NCBI RefSeq assembly: GCF_024195295.1
Contig: NZ_JAMFTH010000001.1
Location: forward strand, 930,001-994,000
Source of the DNA: Gilvimarinus xylanilyticus
Lineage (GTDB): Bacteria; Pseudomonadota; Gammaproteobacteria; Pseudomonadales; Cellvibrionaceae
Direction of reading: 5' to 3'
Length of the DNA stretch: 64,000 bases
A program made the position numbers and the translations under genes. Below, one piece after another: positions 47,033 to 55,273 of this stretch; the stretch's first letter is position 1; each line of letters opens with the position of its first letter. Below the pieces are notes generated by a model. It saw only the letters and a list, made by a program, of their open reading frames with translations, searched no databases and was not told the origin of the DNA.

Positions 47033-47920
47033 GTGACACCCCAAACACCCCCCAAGCGAGGCTTGCGTTTTTCTATACGCTCGCTGGTGGTCAGTATCGT
47101 TGCGGTTACCATTGTGCTTACCGCTATTCTGGCCATCGGTTTGCAGTACTATTTCACCCGCGACATGGCCATAGACGCCGCACGCGATAGGTATCAATTA
47201 GCCGCCGAAAATACCGCCAGTTATATTGAAAGCGAAGAAAGCCGAGGCATGCAGCTGACCGAGCTTCTGGCACGCTACCCGTCTTTAATGGATACCGAAA
47301 ATCAAAGCGTCAGCATGAGGGACCTGTTTGCCGAGGTGATGCTAAACCGGCCGATTTTCTACAGCATTTACATCGGCTTCCCCAATGGCGATTTTTACGA
47401 GGTGATTAATCTGGATAATGGCCCAGGGGTTCGGGAAGGGGTAGGGGCGGATGACACCGATCGCTGGGCGGTTAACCGTGTGCGCCAAATCAATGGTATC
47501 AGGCAGCGGGAGCTGTACTTTTACGACAGTGAATTTTCCCTAAAGCACCAACGTACCGAGCCCACCAGCTACGATGTTCGCGAGCGCCAATGGTTTATTC
47601 ATGCCAAACACGACCGGGCCACTCGCTCAGAGCCCTATTTATTTCAATATACGCAACATGCGGGTAAGACCTTTTCAGTGAAAATACCGAAGAGTGAGGC
47701 GGTGCTCGCCATCGATGTTACTTTGGATGCCTTTTCGAATTATTTACGCCAGACCAATCTTGGCGACAGCAGCGAAGTTTATGTTTACACCCAGTCGGGT
47801 CAGATCATAGCCTCTAGCCAATTAAAAGAAACCTCTACCGAATTGCCTGCTGTCACACCGTTAACCCTAAGCGGTGAAGAAAGGCGCTACCTTGACTCCT
47901 TGGGGAGGTCCGGCCGGTAA
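47033..47920 (+). pseudogene. Truncated Cache-domain membrane sensor
   Basis: From a GTG at 47033 (AAAGGA upstream) the product has a cytoplasmic tail, a membrane helix (about 18-40; SLVVSIVAVTIVLTAILA) and a periplasmic double-Cache-like sensor region (about 45-285; the stretch ERQWFIHAKHD followed by SEPYLFQYTQ). This layout is common in c-di-GMP HD-GYP proteins, adenylate cyclases and chemoreceptors. The gene runs into the transposon left end at 47905, and the last five codons come from its inverted repeat. The rest of the gene, with the second helix and output domain, is not found beyond the right end, so it was lost and the product is probably non-functional. Confidence 0.8.
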
Positions 47921-47941
47921 AACTGTAAAACTCAGCCACTA
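47905..47941 (+). repeat. Left terminal inverted repeat of the transposon
   Basis: The 37-base end begins GAGGTCCGGCCGG and includes TAAAACTGTAAAA, a common feature of Tn3-family ends. It differs from the right end at one position (C versus T). Confidence 0.93.
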
Positions 47942-47976
47942 GCCTCGTAAGCGATTGATTCAAAAGCATTTTCCCG

Positions 47977-50964
47977 TCATTCGATCTCCAGCTCGAAAGC
48001 CATTGGTTTGAATTTCTTGGACAAATCAATTTCGAAGCTGCCCAGTCTACCAAGGTGCTCTGCGTGGTATGGCGAGAAGCTGGCCATGTGCTCTCGGGTA
48101 ATACTGTGCCCTTCCGCCTTCAACTGGTTAAAGACCTCCGTCATTGCATTCACGTTGTAAAGAATCGCAACATTGGCAAGCAAGTGATTGTATTTCACGA
48201 TCTTGCTCTGCTCATGCCTGAGGTTCGCGCTAATCTTCCCACCGTTGGCAAAAAACAACCAGCGCGCAAATTCGTTGAACTCTTCACTCTTACATGTGGC
48301 GGCCTGAATCGTCCTCCGCAGGTCAAGGTCGGTAACATAGTCCAGCAAAAACATGGTTCTGACGACCCTTCCCAGTTCCCGAAATGCAAAGTACAGCTTA
48401 TTCTTGCGGTTTTTGGTGCCAAATCGTCGGAGAATGGTCGATGCGGTGATTTTCCCCGTTTTTACCGACATGGCGGTCCTCATCATATCGGGGTAATGAG
48501 TCTGAATGAGCTCCCACCGGATGGGATCACTGAATAGCGACTGGATATGCTGTAGTACCAGTCCCCTTTCTGGCTTGTAGAACGTTAGGTCTTTGATGTT
48601 GCGGATGCGAGGCATCAGTTTAATGCCCAGCAGGTAGGCCAACCCGAACACCGGCGTTGACTGCGCCTGAGTGTCGCCGTGCACGGTATCCGGGTTGAAG
48701 TCGGATTCATCGTTCAAGAGACCATCGAGAATGTAGATGGCCTCGTAAACACCGCACGGAATGAACCGGCTGAATAATGCTATATAGGTATCGGAGACAT
48801 GGTAGTAAGCGATACCACCGTAACTGCCGTATCGCAGATGGTATTCGGACAGCAGATTGTCTTCATACAGATCCCAAAGCTTGCCGTCTGCGGAAACGCT
48901 GTTACCTGAGCCCCAACACTCAATTAGGCCGTATTTCTTGTAAGCGTTGTTGACCTTGGCGATGGCCTTATCGAGGCGCTCTTCGGTTGTTCTTTTGAGA
49001 CTGATCCAGGCGATCTGTTTGCGGGAAATGCCTTTGACTGACCGGGCCGTTTCTGTCGGGCCGATGTTGGTTCCGTAACAGAACAACGTCAGTACGAAGC
49101 GTAAAAAAGGGTCGTCGATACGTGAATCAAAGCCGGATAGCGGACCGAATTGGTGATTCAAATTAAGCCATTTTTCCACGGTGATGGCGAGATCAAGCAG
49201 GTTAATCTTCTCCAAGCGATCTTTAAGCAAGGCAGCGATGGCTTCAATTTCGGGCGGCGGATCATCGATTTTGGCTTTACCAATAACAAGCTTCCCATTT
49301 TCAATACGAACCAGTTCGTCATCAGGAAAACGCTGATCGGCTTTCTGACAAGAGTCTGTCATGGCGGTTTTCAGTGCTTGTGAGAAGGCGGAAGCCCCCG
49401 CGACCAGACCGACCTGCTCGCAGTACGGTTCTAACCCGGCTTCGTACTCTTCCCATGTGATCATTTGCTCTCGATAGTCGTCGAAGGTTTCGCTGTAAGG
49501 GATGAACAAGTCGCCCGTGCTCAGCTCCTCCGCGATTCGCTCGAATACGCATAGTTCGAAGCACAGTTTATTGACATGGGTAACAGCTGCAGATTTCGTG
49601 GACTTTCCGGTTACCAGCTTCCACCACTTGTCGCGAATCCACCGGATGTTCAGCACGTTCTTACTTGAGGGTGAATCGGGGTCACTTAGAATGCACAGGG
49701 TTTCAGTGCGGCGCTTTTTGTGCTTGAGGATAAATCGGAAAGCCTTGAGAAGGTCTTTATCTTCGGTGGCCGACGCAAGGTTTAGTATCTCGATCGTACG
49801 AAACAACGTGGCTCGCTGCTTCTTGTACAGCGGCACCATGAAAGGCAGGTAGTTGTTGCCAGCATAGGCCATATACTGTTCGCACATTTGTAAGATCAGC
49901 TTGCTGTCCTTGCCCAACACAGGATCAAACGCGGTTACTGTTTCCGGCTTGTCCAGATATATTTGGACGGTACCGGACAGTATAGCTATGAGCCGATCCG
50001 TCTGCTTTTGGTGATGAGCCAGATACTGCTCTAGCTTCTTTTCCGCCGTGCGATCCATCTTCTGAAGGAGCTTGATGACGATCTCAGCGGCCTTGTCCAG
50101 GGTTTGGGCATACTGATGACGAATCAGCACGATCATCAGGGCCGTGCGTTTGCTCGCCTTGAGTTTCATCAGCTCAGCGTGGTCGAGAGCCTTGGCTTCA
50201 TTGATGAATTGCCGGTGCTTGACAGGTGGCAACCCCAGATCCACGGGTAAGCTATTTTGCAGGGACGTCAGCCATTCCAGATAGGTGATGTAGGCCTGAA
50301 TATTTCGAGGCGTAGGCCGTTTGGGCTCGTTTTTCAGAGTGTTCCAGCCAAAACCACTCGCACCACCAGCAGATCGGAGCATTTGGCCGATGAGCTGGCG
50401 ACCTCCGGCCGTCAGATAGCCGCAGAGCTGATCATAGTACCTGTTATTGACTTCTCGGCGCGCCGATTGGCATAAGCGGTCGAGAGCGCTAAAGGCGGGC
50501 AGCTCGTACTTCTCCTTGACTAGGTACTCCAGGGTGACATTGATGATATCGGCCAATGCCTCTTTGCTTGCCGCCGCCTCCAGCGCCCAGCCCCGCACCA
50601 GAGCACCCGTTGTTTCGCTATCGAAAGGTCGAATCTTCAGGTACTGGCGAATGAATTTGACGTGCCGAATTTTCGCGCCGGAGGCGAAATAAGTCTGCAG
50701 TTCCTTACGAGATGTTCGGGAACGACTGTGAGCTCTGATGTGGTTGACGATAACGTCTGGTACCTCGCCCAGTGTGGCAAAGCGCCCCAGCCTTTGAACC
50801 AGCTTAAGCTGCACCAGTAATCCGAGATACGAGGCGCTGGTGCGTTTACAGTGACGTTGGGCGAAGCGAAGCTCGGTATCTGTCGGCGTGTACACATCGT
50901 CGAGCTCGTGCGGCGAAAGGTCTTTTTTAAGGCGCGGGTACGCGGTGTGGTAGATGGCTACCAT
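47977..50964 (-). CDS. tnpA: Tn3-family transposase
   Basis: The protein has 995 residues, the usual length for Tn3 transposases. The RNase-H-like catalytic residues are Asp693 (SADGKLW), Asp764 (HGDTQ) and Glu894 (KSEEF); the last two are 130 apart as in Tn3 and Tn4430. It catalyses replicative transposition by cutting at the 37-bp ends and forming a cointegrate. It reads toward the left end, stopping 35 bp from the inverted repeat, and begins 9 bp after the recombinase gene, so the two form an operon. Confidence 0.95.
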   Translation of the reverse strand: MVAIYHTAYPRLKKDLSPHELDDVYTPTDTELRFAQRHCKRTSASYLGLLVQLKLVQRLGRFATLGEVPDVIVNHIRAHSRSRTSRKELQTYFASGAKIRHVKFIRQYLKIRPFDSETTGALVRGWALEAAASKEALADIINVTLEYLVKEKYELPAFSALDRLCQSARREVNNRYYDQLCGYLTAGGRQLIGQMLRSAGGASGFGWNTLKNEPKRPTPRNIQAYITYLEWLTSLQNSLPVDLGLPPVKHRQFINEAKALDHAELMKLKASKRTALMIVLIRHQYAQTLDKAAEIVIKLLQKMDRTAEKKLEQYLAHHQKQTDRLIAILSGTVQIYLDKPETVTAFDPVLGKDSKLILQMCEQYMAYAGNNYLPFMVPLYKKQRATLFRTIEILNLASATEDKDLLKAFRFILKHKKRRTETLCILSDPDSPSSKNVLNIRWIRDKWWKLVTGKSTKSAAVTHVNKLCFELCVFERIAEELSTGDLFIPYSETFDDYREQMITWEEYEAGLEPYCEQVGLVAGASAFSQALKTAMTDSCQKADQRFPDDELVRIENGKLVIGKAKIDDPPPEIEAIAALLKDRLEKINLLDLAITVEKWLNLNHQFGPLSGFDSRIDDPFLRFVLTLFCYGTNIGPTETARSVKGISRKQIAWISLKRTTEERLDKAIAKVNNAYKKYGLIECWGSGNSVSADGKLWDLYEDNLLSEYHLRYGSYGGIAYYHVSDTYIALFSRFIPCGVYEAIYILDGLLNDESDFNPDTVHGDTQAQSTPVFGLAYLLGIKLMPRIRNIKDLTFYKPERGLVLQHIQSLFSDPIRWELIQTHYPDMMRTAMSVKTGKITASTILRRFGTKNRKNKLYFAFRELGRVVRTMFLLDYVTDLDLRRTIQAATCKSEEFNEFARWLFFANGGKISANLRHEQSKIVKYNHLLANVAILYNVNAMTEVFNQLKAEGHSITREHMASFSPYHAEHLGRLGSFEIDLSKKFKPMAFELEIE

Positions 50965-50973
50965 GGCAAGTGC

Positions 50974-51945
50974 TTATTTTGTCTCGGGTGGGTTAGAGGG
51001 GCCACCGCAAGCCTCGGCTTCGTTAGGCCCATGTCCAATCCGAAGGTGGGCGAACGGATCAGGTGCATCGATGTAGCGCATTGCGGAATGAACGTCTCGC
51101 CATCCCACATACTCCATCAAAGACTTCGTGTCCCAGCGCTGGTCATTGGCCCAGCTCGCAAACCCTCGGCGCAAAGAGTGGCTACTGAAAGCGTCTGAGC
51201 CCTCTATGCCTGCCGCTTGGCAACAGGATCTGACGATGGTGATGATACTGTTCGGGTGCAGAGCTTCACTCGCAAGTTGGCCCCAACGGTTAATGGCCCG
51301 AAATACCGGGCCTTGCTTGATCTGTGCCGCGTTAGTCCATTCCAAATAGGCTTCTACAGGACACAGTTGCCTGAGGGCCGGCGCTTTGAAGTAACGCCCT
51401 TGCCCGGAGCGGTCACTTTTGGTGCGAGGCAGGTAAATCTCCATGCCCGAGCCAGGCTCCACCTGGATATGCTCCGTATTGAGCCGCGCCAACTCGTCAC
51501 TTCGAAAGGCCCGCCAAAAACCGATCAGCATAAGTGCTTTGTTGCGAAGCGGTTGCAATGGCAATCGGTGTGCATCTTGTCGAGCAATCTGCTGGTCCAG
51601 GTGCGATACGATGGCCGTCAACTGCACCAACTGGAGGGGTCTGGCCCGCTTTTCTGGGGCCGGGTGCAGTTCGGCAATGCCCTTGAGCACCTTTTTAACA
51701 TGCGGTGCTTTAGTCGGATCGGGAAAACCTTGCTCAAGGTGCCAGGCCGCCAGCCCCGCCAGTCGCTGGCGCAGGGTATTTATCGAGTGAGTGCGGGCGT
51801 GGTCCACCAGGTAACGCGCAACACTATCGGCCGTGGCGGGCAGAAACCCGCCCCATTGGTCCTCAAAGTGCTGGACGGCGGCTTGGTATGCCTTGCGGGT
51901 ATTGGCGCGGGTAGCCGCATGAATGTACTGGTCAATGCTGCTCAT
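50974..51945 (-). CDS. Tyrosine recombinase for cointegrate resolution (TnpS-like)
   Basis: The protein has 323 residues, with an N-terminal SAM-like DNA-binding domain (about 5-95) and a C-terminal catalytic domain. Catalytic residues seen are the Arg in WRAFRSDEL (about 146-150), His256 and Arg259 (HSLRRGF), a Trp in VGWRDVH and the nucleophile Tyr291 (MRYID). The length is like TnpS of Tn4651. It resolves the cointegrate made by TnpA at an internal site. TnpS usually works with a TnpT partner; here the likely partner is 9.6 kb away at the other end. Confidence 0.9.
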   Translation of the reverse strand: MSSIDQYIHAATRANTRKAYQAAVQHFEDQWGGFLPATADSVARYLVDHARTHSINTLRQRLAGLAAWHLEQGFPDPTKAPHVKKVLKGIAELHPAPEKRARPLQLVQLTAIVSHLDQQIARQDAHRLPLQPLRNKALMLIGFWRAFRSDELARLNTEHIQVEPGSGMEIYLPRTKSDRSGQGRYFKAPALRQLCPVEAYLEWTNAAQIKQGPVFRAINRWGQLASEALHPNSIITIVRSCCQAAGIEGSDAFSSHSLRRGFASWANDQRWDTKSLMEYVGWRDVHSAMRYIDAPDPFAHLRIGHGPNEAEACGGPSNPPETK

Positions 51946-51962
51946 GCCGACCTTTTATCGAA

Positions 51963-52397
51963 TTATGGACTGAGCGTCCCCGGTATCTCCCGGGCCGCGA
52001 CATCGAAGGTGTAAACGCCTTTTAGCGCCTGGCGCCACTGCTGTGCTTGGTGCTTGGCCTTGTTCACAATAAGTGCGTCTGGAAAGTCAGCGCTTTTTTT
52101 CTTGCCGCCGACCCTCACCGGCTGCGCCTTTTTATAGTCATTCAGAGCACGCCACACGGTCTGCCCATCCTCAAAGACAATGTTCGGCTCTTCAAACAGC
52201 GCATTGATCACGCCAGCAATGGCCTCCCGCTCCAGCCTGTAGCGTTTGCCAGCAAGAACCCATATCGTCTCCACCAGCACGACATCCATCACTAATACGG
52301 GCATAACCCCCGTAATCAGTGATGCGGCCTTTCGCGACTGGCCTTGCTCGTCCTGCAGCAGGTAGCGAAGCAGAACGTTGGTGTCGATCGCGATCAT
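51963..52397 (-). CDS. PIN-domain toxin (VapC-like)
   Basis: The protein has 144 residues. The acidic residues of the PIN nuclease site are Asp5 (AIDTNVLLRY), Glu43 (LVETIW), and Asp104 and Asp107 (SADFPDAL). PIN toxins cut RNA with Mg2+. Its start overlaps the antitoxin stop by four bases (52394-52397). Toxin-antitoxin pairs next to the recombinase are known in Tn3-family elements and may stabilise or regulate the element. Confidence 0.88.
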   Translation of the reverse strand: MIAIDTNVLLRYLLQDEQGQSRKAASLITGVMPVLVMDVVLVETIWVLAGKRYRLEREAIAGVINALFEEPNIVFEDGQTVWRALNDYKKAQPVRVGGKKKSADFPDALIVNKAKHQAQQWRQALKGVYTFDVAAREIPGTLSP

Positions 52398-52615
52398 GCA
52401 TTGATACTGCTTTGCCGGGAGGCGTCTTCGCTCACCCGGGTATCCGGGTCAACGCCCTTGAGAATACCGCGCGCGGCCCCGGAAACCTTCTTAATGATGG
52501 TGATATGGCCGTCGTTGTCCACGAAGCACTCGTATTCATCACCTGGTTCGATGCCCGCTAGCCGACATTGATCCACAGGTAGCGTGATTTGCCGCTTTGA
52601 GCTTACTTTTGGCAT
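52394..52615 (-). CDS. AbrB/MazE-type antitoxin
   Basis: The protein has 73 residues. The N-terminus SSKRQITLPVDQCRLAGIEPGDEYECF is a swapped-hairpin AbrB fold (quoted here as the segment 5-31), and the flexible C-terminus would bind the PIN toxin. It is encoded before the toxin with a 4-base overlap. A palindrome at 52659-52683 just upstream is a plausible autoregulatory site. Confidence 0.86.
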   Translation of the reverse strand: MPKVSSKRQITLPVDQCRLAGIEPGDEYECFVDNDGHITIIKKVSGAARGILKGVDPDTRVSEDASRQSSINA

Positions 52616-52658
52616 AGAATACCTCTTTAAGTTGTGCCATTCTAAAGGATACCAATGC

Positions 52659-52683
52659 CTTTACAATTAATCAATTCGTAAAG
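52659..52683. promoter_or_regulatory. Palindromic candidate operator of the toxin-antitoxin pair
   Basis: An imperfect palindrome with arms CTTTACAATT and AATTCGTAAAG lies 44 bp before the antitoxin start. Antitoxins of this fold commonly bind such sites to repress their own operon. Confidence 0.55.
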
Positions 52684-52782
52684 AATTTCTGCTGGCGAGA
52701 GGCTGGAACCAGCTTTGCTCAAATCACCGTCGCCCGGCATTCCGGCAACTCGAATCCCCGGAAAGAGCCGGTCTCTCGATTC

Positions 52783-52819
52783 ACGGCCAAGCGGCCCACT
52801 ATGAGGAGGCCGTTTTTTT
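52783..52819 (+). terminator. Plus-facing hairpin with T-run
   Basis: ACGGCC (52783-52788) pairs with GGCCGT (52808-52813), followed by seven T on the plus strand. No plus-strand gene precedes it, so it may be a remnant of an earlier neighbour or shield the efflux operon from incoming transcripts. Confidence 0.55.
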
Positions 52820-52827
52820 AACAGGGG

Positions 52828-53793
52828 CTATTGGCCAGAAGCGTCCTTAATCAGGTAACGCGGCACCCAACGCAAATAAGCCACCATGCCAAATAACTCC
52901 ACCAGCGATTGAAAAACGATCACCACCACGGCGGCGCTCCAGACCTCTGGCAGTGACAATGCCAGTGGCAGCATGACAAAGGAGTTTCGGGTGCCGAGAC
53001 TGAAGGTAAGGGTACGGCCAGCGGCGGGTGTGAGCGCGAATAGCTCACTCAACCCCTTGCCGATAAAGGCGGCAAGAAGCAAGTAAAGCGCAAAGGCCGC
53101 GAGCGTCGACCAAAGAAAGGTGCTGTTGTCTATCACCAGGCTGACCTGGGAGCCGGCAATCAGAAACACCACCAGTGCCAGCAGTGGGACGGGAAGCCAT
53201 CCCAGCCATCCTACAAGCCTTTGCACCCGCAGATGTCGTCCCGACAGTCGCTCGGTCACCCAGGCCAAGATCAGTGGTGTGACAATCAATCCGAAGAACG
53301 CCGGCAGCAAGTGGCTGCCAGCGGCCAGCTCAATGGCCAAGTCGCCCATGAATAGCCAGATATACACGGGCAGCAAAATAAGCTGGACAATCAGCAGGAC
53401 CGGTGCGGCCGCAATGGCCCGGGCGCCGTCCCCACCACCGAGGTGAGTAAAGCTGATGAACCAGTCGGTACAGGGTACCAATAGTACCAGCAGCACGCCG
53501 AGGCGAATGGCCGGTTCATCCGGCAATAGCAGCAAGAGAGCGCCGACGATCACCGGTATCAGAACAAAATTGCCAGTCAACAATGCGGCCAGGAAACGGC
53601 GATCGCGAAACGCCGATGTGAGGTGGATCAAAGGCACCTGGGTGAAGGTGGAATAGAGGAGAATCCCCAGGACTGGCCAAAGCAATAATTCCCAATCGCT
53701 GGTATGTCCTGGTGACTTCCAGCCGATGGCCATGCCGGCCAGAATGGCAACCAGATAAATCCAGACTTGATACTGTTCCAGTTTTTCTCGCAT
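52828..53793 (-). CDS. Arsenite/bile-acid-symporter-type permease
   Basis: The protein has 321 residues and about ten membrane helices. The region LVPCTDWFISFTHLGGGD contains a conserved Cys in a helix, as in ACR3 arsenite efflux proteins of the bile acid:Na+ symporter superfamily. It is the last gene in the metal cluster. No ArsR or arsenate reductase is nearby, so arsenite is only a family-based guess; another oxyanion or metal ion is possible. Confidence 0.78.
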   Translation of the reverse strand: MREKLEQYQVWIYLVAILAGMAIGWKSPGHTSDWELLLWPVLGILLYSTFTQVPLIHLTSAFRDRRFLAALLTGNFVLIPVIVGALLLLLPDEPAIRLGVLLVLLVPCTDWFISFTHLGGGDGARAIAAAPVLLIVQLILLPVYIWLFMGDLAIELAAGSHLLPAFFGLIVTPLILAWVTERLSGRHLRVQRLVGWLGWLPVPLLALVVFLIAGSQVSLVIDNSTFLWSTLAAFALYLLLAAFIGKGLSELFALTPAAGRTLTFSLGTRNSFVMLPLALSLPEVWSAAVVVIVFQSLVELFGMVAYLRWVPRYLIKDASGQ

Positions 53794-53929
53794 TTAAAAA
53801 GGTTTCCGTAATAATGCTTAAACTTGGCCACTGATTTTCGAGGAAGAGATACTCGTGGATCAATCCTGGCATCTGTCTGTGGAATTGTATCGTTACCTTT
53901 GTGTTGGCGGAAGCACCCGTAGGGAATGC

Positions 53930-54847
53930 TTACGCACTGCCGTGCTTTCTGTTGGTCTGCGTGTCGACACAGCCACTGCCTTCCTGCTCAATTTCAAGTG
54001 TTGAGTGGCTGACGTCAAATTGGTCATGAAGCACACCCTTTAAATTGGTCTTCACCCGTTCAAGATCGGGCAGATTGGCCTTCTTTACGACAACATGTGC
54101 TTCCAGTGCGATTGTGTGTTCAGCCAGTTCCCAGACATGTACATGATGGACACCCACAACATCGTCCACTTGCTCCATGGCGCTGATCACCTCATCAATG
54201 GAGACTCCGTTTGGTGTGCCTTCCATCAGTAAGTGAATGGTTTTCGGTAGCATACTGAAGCCTTGCCACAGCACGTACCCAGCGATCATCAACGTCAGCA
54301 CAGTGTCCGTCCAGTACCAGCCGTACAGCAGTATCAAGGTCCCCGCTATAACAACACCGACGGACGCCATCGCATCCGACACATTGTGCAAGAACGCGGC
54401 CTTTATGTTCATGCTGCTTTTTGACATCGTGTAGGTGAGTATGGCCGTGGCAAGATCTACAATTAGAGCGATACCTGCCACCACAACTATAGTCCAGCCT
54501 TCGACGGGCTGCGGAACAAATAGTCGTCCTATCGCCTCGTAGACAAGATACAAACCCACGATTACCAGAGTGACCAGATTGATCAAGGCAGCTATGGTTT
54601 CACTGCGTTGATAGCCGAAGGTTTTGAACGCATCGGGTGGTTTTCGACCAATTTTTCGTGCTATGAGCGCGATCGCCAACGACGCGGCATCGCTCAAATT
54701 ATGGAGCGCATCAGCGATGAGCGACAAACTACCTGAAAGTATTCCGCCAACAACTTGTGCGAGCGTGAGTAATGCATTAACACAAATGGCCGTGACCAAA
54801 CGTTTGTCGCCCATATCACCGGCACTATGGTTATGTTCATGTCCCAC
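53930..54847 (-). CDS. Cation diffusion facilitator (CzcD-like)
   Basis: The protein has 305 residues, with a His-rich N-terminus (MGHEHNHSAGD), six membrane helices with the CDF zinc-site pattern (HNLSDAASL in helix 2 and HNVSDAMAS in helix 5) and a C-terminal cytoplasmic metal-binding domain (HHVHVWEL). CDF proteins export Zn, Cd or Co from the cytoplasm using the proton gradient. It lies downstream of the PII-like gene, with a 15-bp hairpin between. Confidence 0.92.
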   Translation of the reverse strand: MGHEHNHSAGDMGDKRLVTAICVNALLTLAQVVGGILSGSLSLIADALHNLSDAASLAIALIARKIGRKPPDAFKTFGYQRSETIAALINLVTLVIVGLYLVYEAIGRLFVPQPVEGWTIVVVAGIALIVDLATAILTYTMSKSSMNIKAAFLHNVSDAMASVGVVIAGTLILLYGWYWTDTVLTLMIAGYVLWQGFSMLPKTIHLLMEGTPNGVSIDEVISAMEQVDDVVGVHHVHVWELAEHTIALEAHVVVKKANLPDLERVKTNLKGVLHDQFDVSHSTLEIEQEGSGCVDTQTNRKHGSA

Positions 54848-54881
54848 GGGATGACCTCTCTCAGAGTAAACAATTTGAGAA

Positions 54882-54917
54882 GAGTAGCAGGGGTGCTAAT
54901 TGGCACCCCTGCTACTC
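54882..54917. other. 15-bp perfect intercistronic hairpin
   Basis: Stem 54882-54896 pairs with 54903-54917 with a six-base loop, between the PII-like and CDF genes. No U-run follows on the minus strand, so it may act as an RNA-processing or attenuation element, lowering CDF expression relative to the efflux genes, rather than as a full terminator. Confidence 0.7.
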
Positions 54918-54922
54918 AACGT

Positions 54923-55264
54923 TTAGACGACGTTGGTGTCTTCGATACCATCTTGAATGCGGATTGCCCGTCTAATATCGCTAATAAAGATACGGCCGTC
55001 CCCCCTAAGTCCTGTATGGGCTTCGGCCTTTAGCAGCTCCACTACGGCATCGACGAGGTGGTCCTGACACACAACCTCCACCTTCACATGCTCGGAGAAC
55101 TCTGAGGCACCAGCAATCGGGTGCGTGGCGCTGCTGTGCGCCTTGCTACGGCCAAAACCCCGAACTTCCGAGGCGCTCATCCCGGTGATTCCATCTAGTC
55201 GATGCAGCGCCAGAGTGACCGATTCCAGTTTCCGGGTTTTAATATAGGCTTTTATCTCTTGCAT
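54923..55264 (-). CDS. PII-like protein of metal-efflux cluster (PII-NG type)
   Basis: The protein has 113 residues with the PII fold signature: EVRGFGRSKAH after strand 2 and TGLRGDGRIFISDI with AIRIQDG at the C-terminal end. The T-loop has no Tyr, so uridylylation as in GlnB is not expected. A PII group linked to CzcA-type efflux genes has been described as PII-NG. It starts 9 bp after czcA. It may sense nucleotide or metal state and tune the pump, but this is not shown. Confidence 0.88.
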   Translation of the reverse strand: MQEIKAYIKTRKLESVTLALHRLDGITGMSASEVRGFGRSKAHSSATHPIAGASEFSEHVKVEVVCQDHLVDAVVELLKAEAHTGLRGDGRIFISDIRRAIRIQDGIEDTNVV

Positions 55265-55273
55265 GGTGTCACC

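Noticed and set aside
52740-52830. Integron attC-like site
   Set aside because: Short inverted repeats are present but the conserved attC core sites and an integrase of integron type are missing; a simple terminator explains it.
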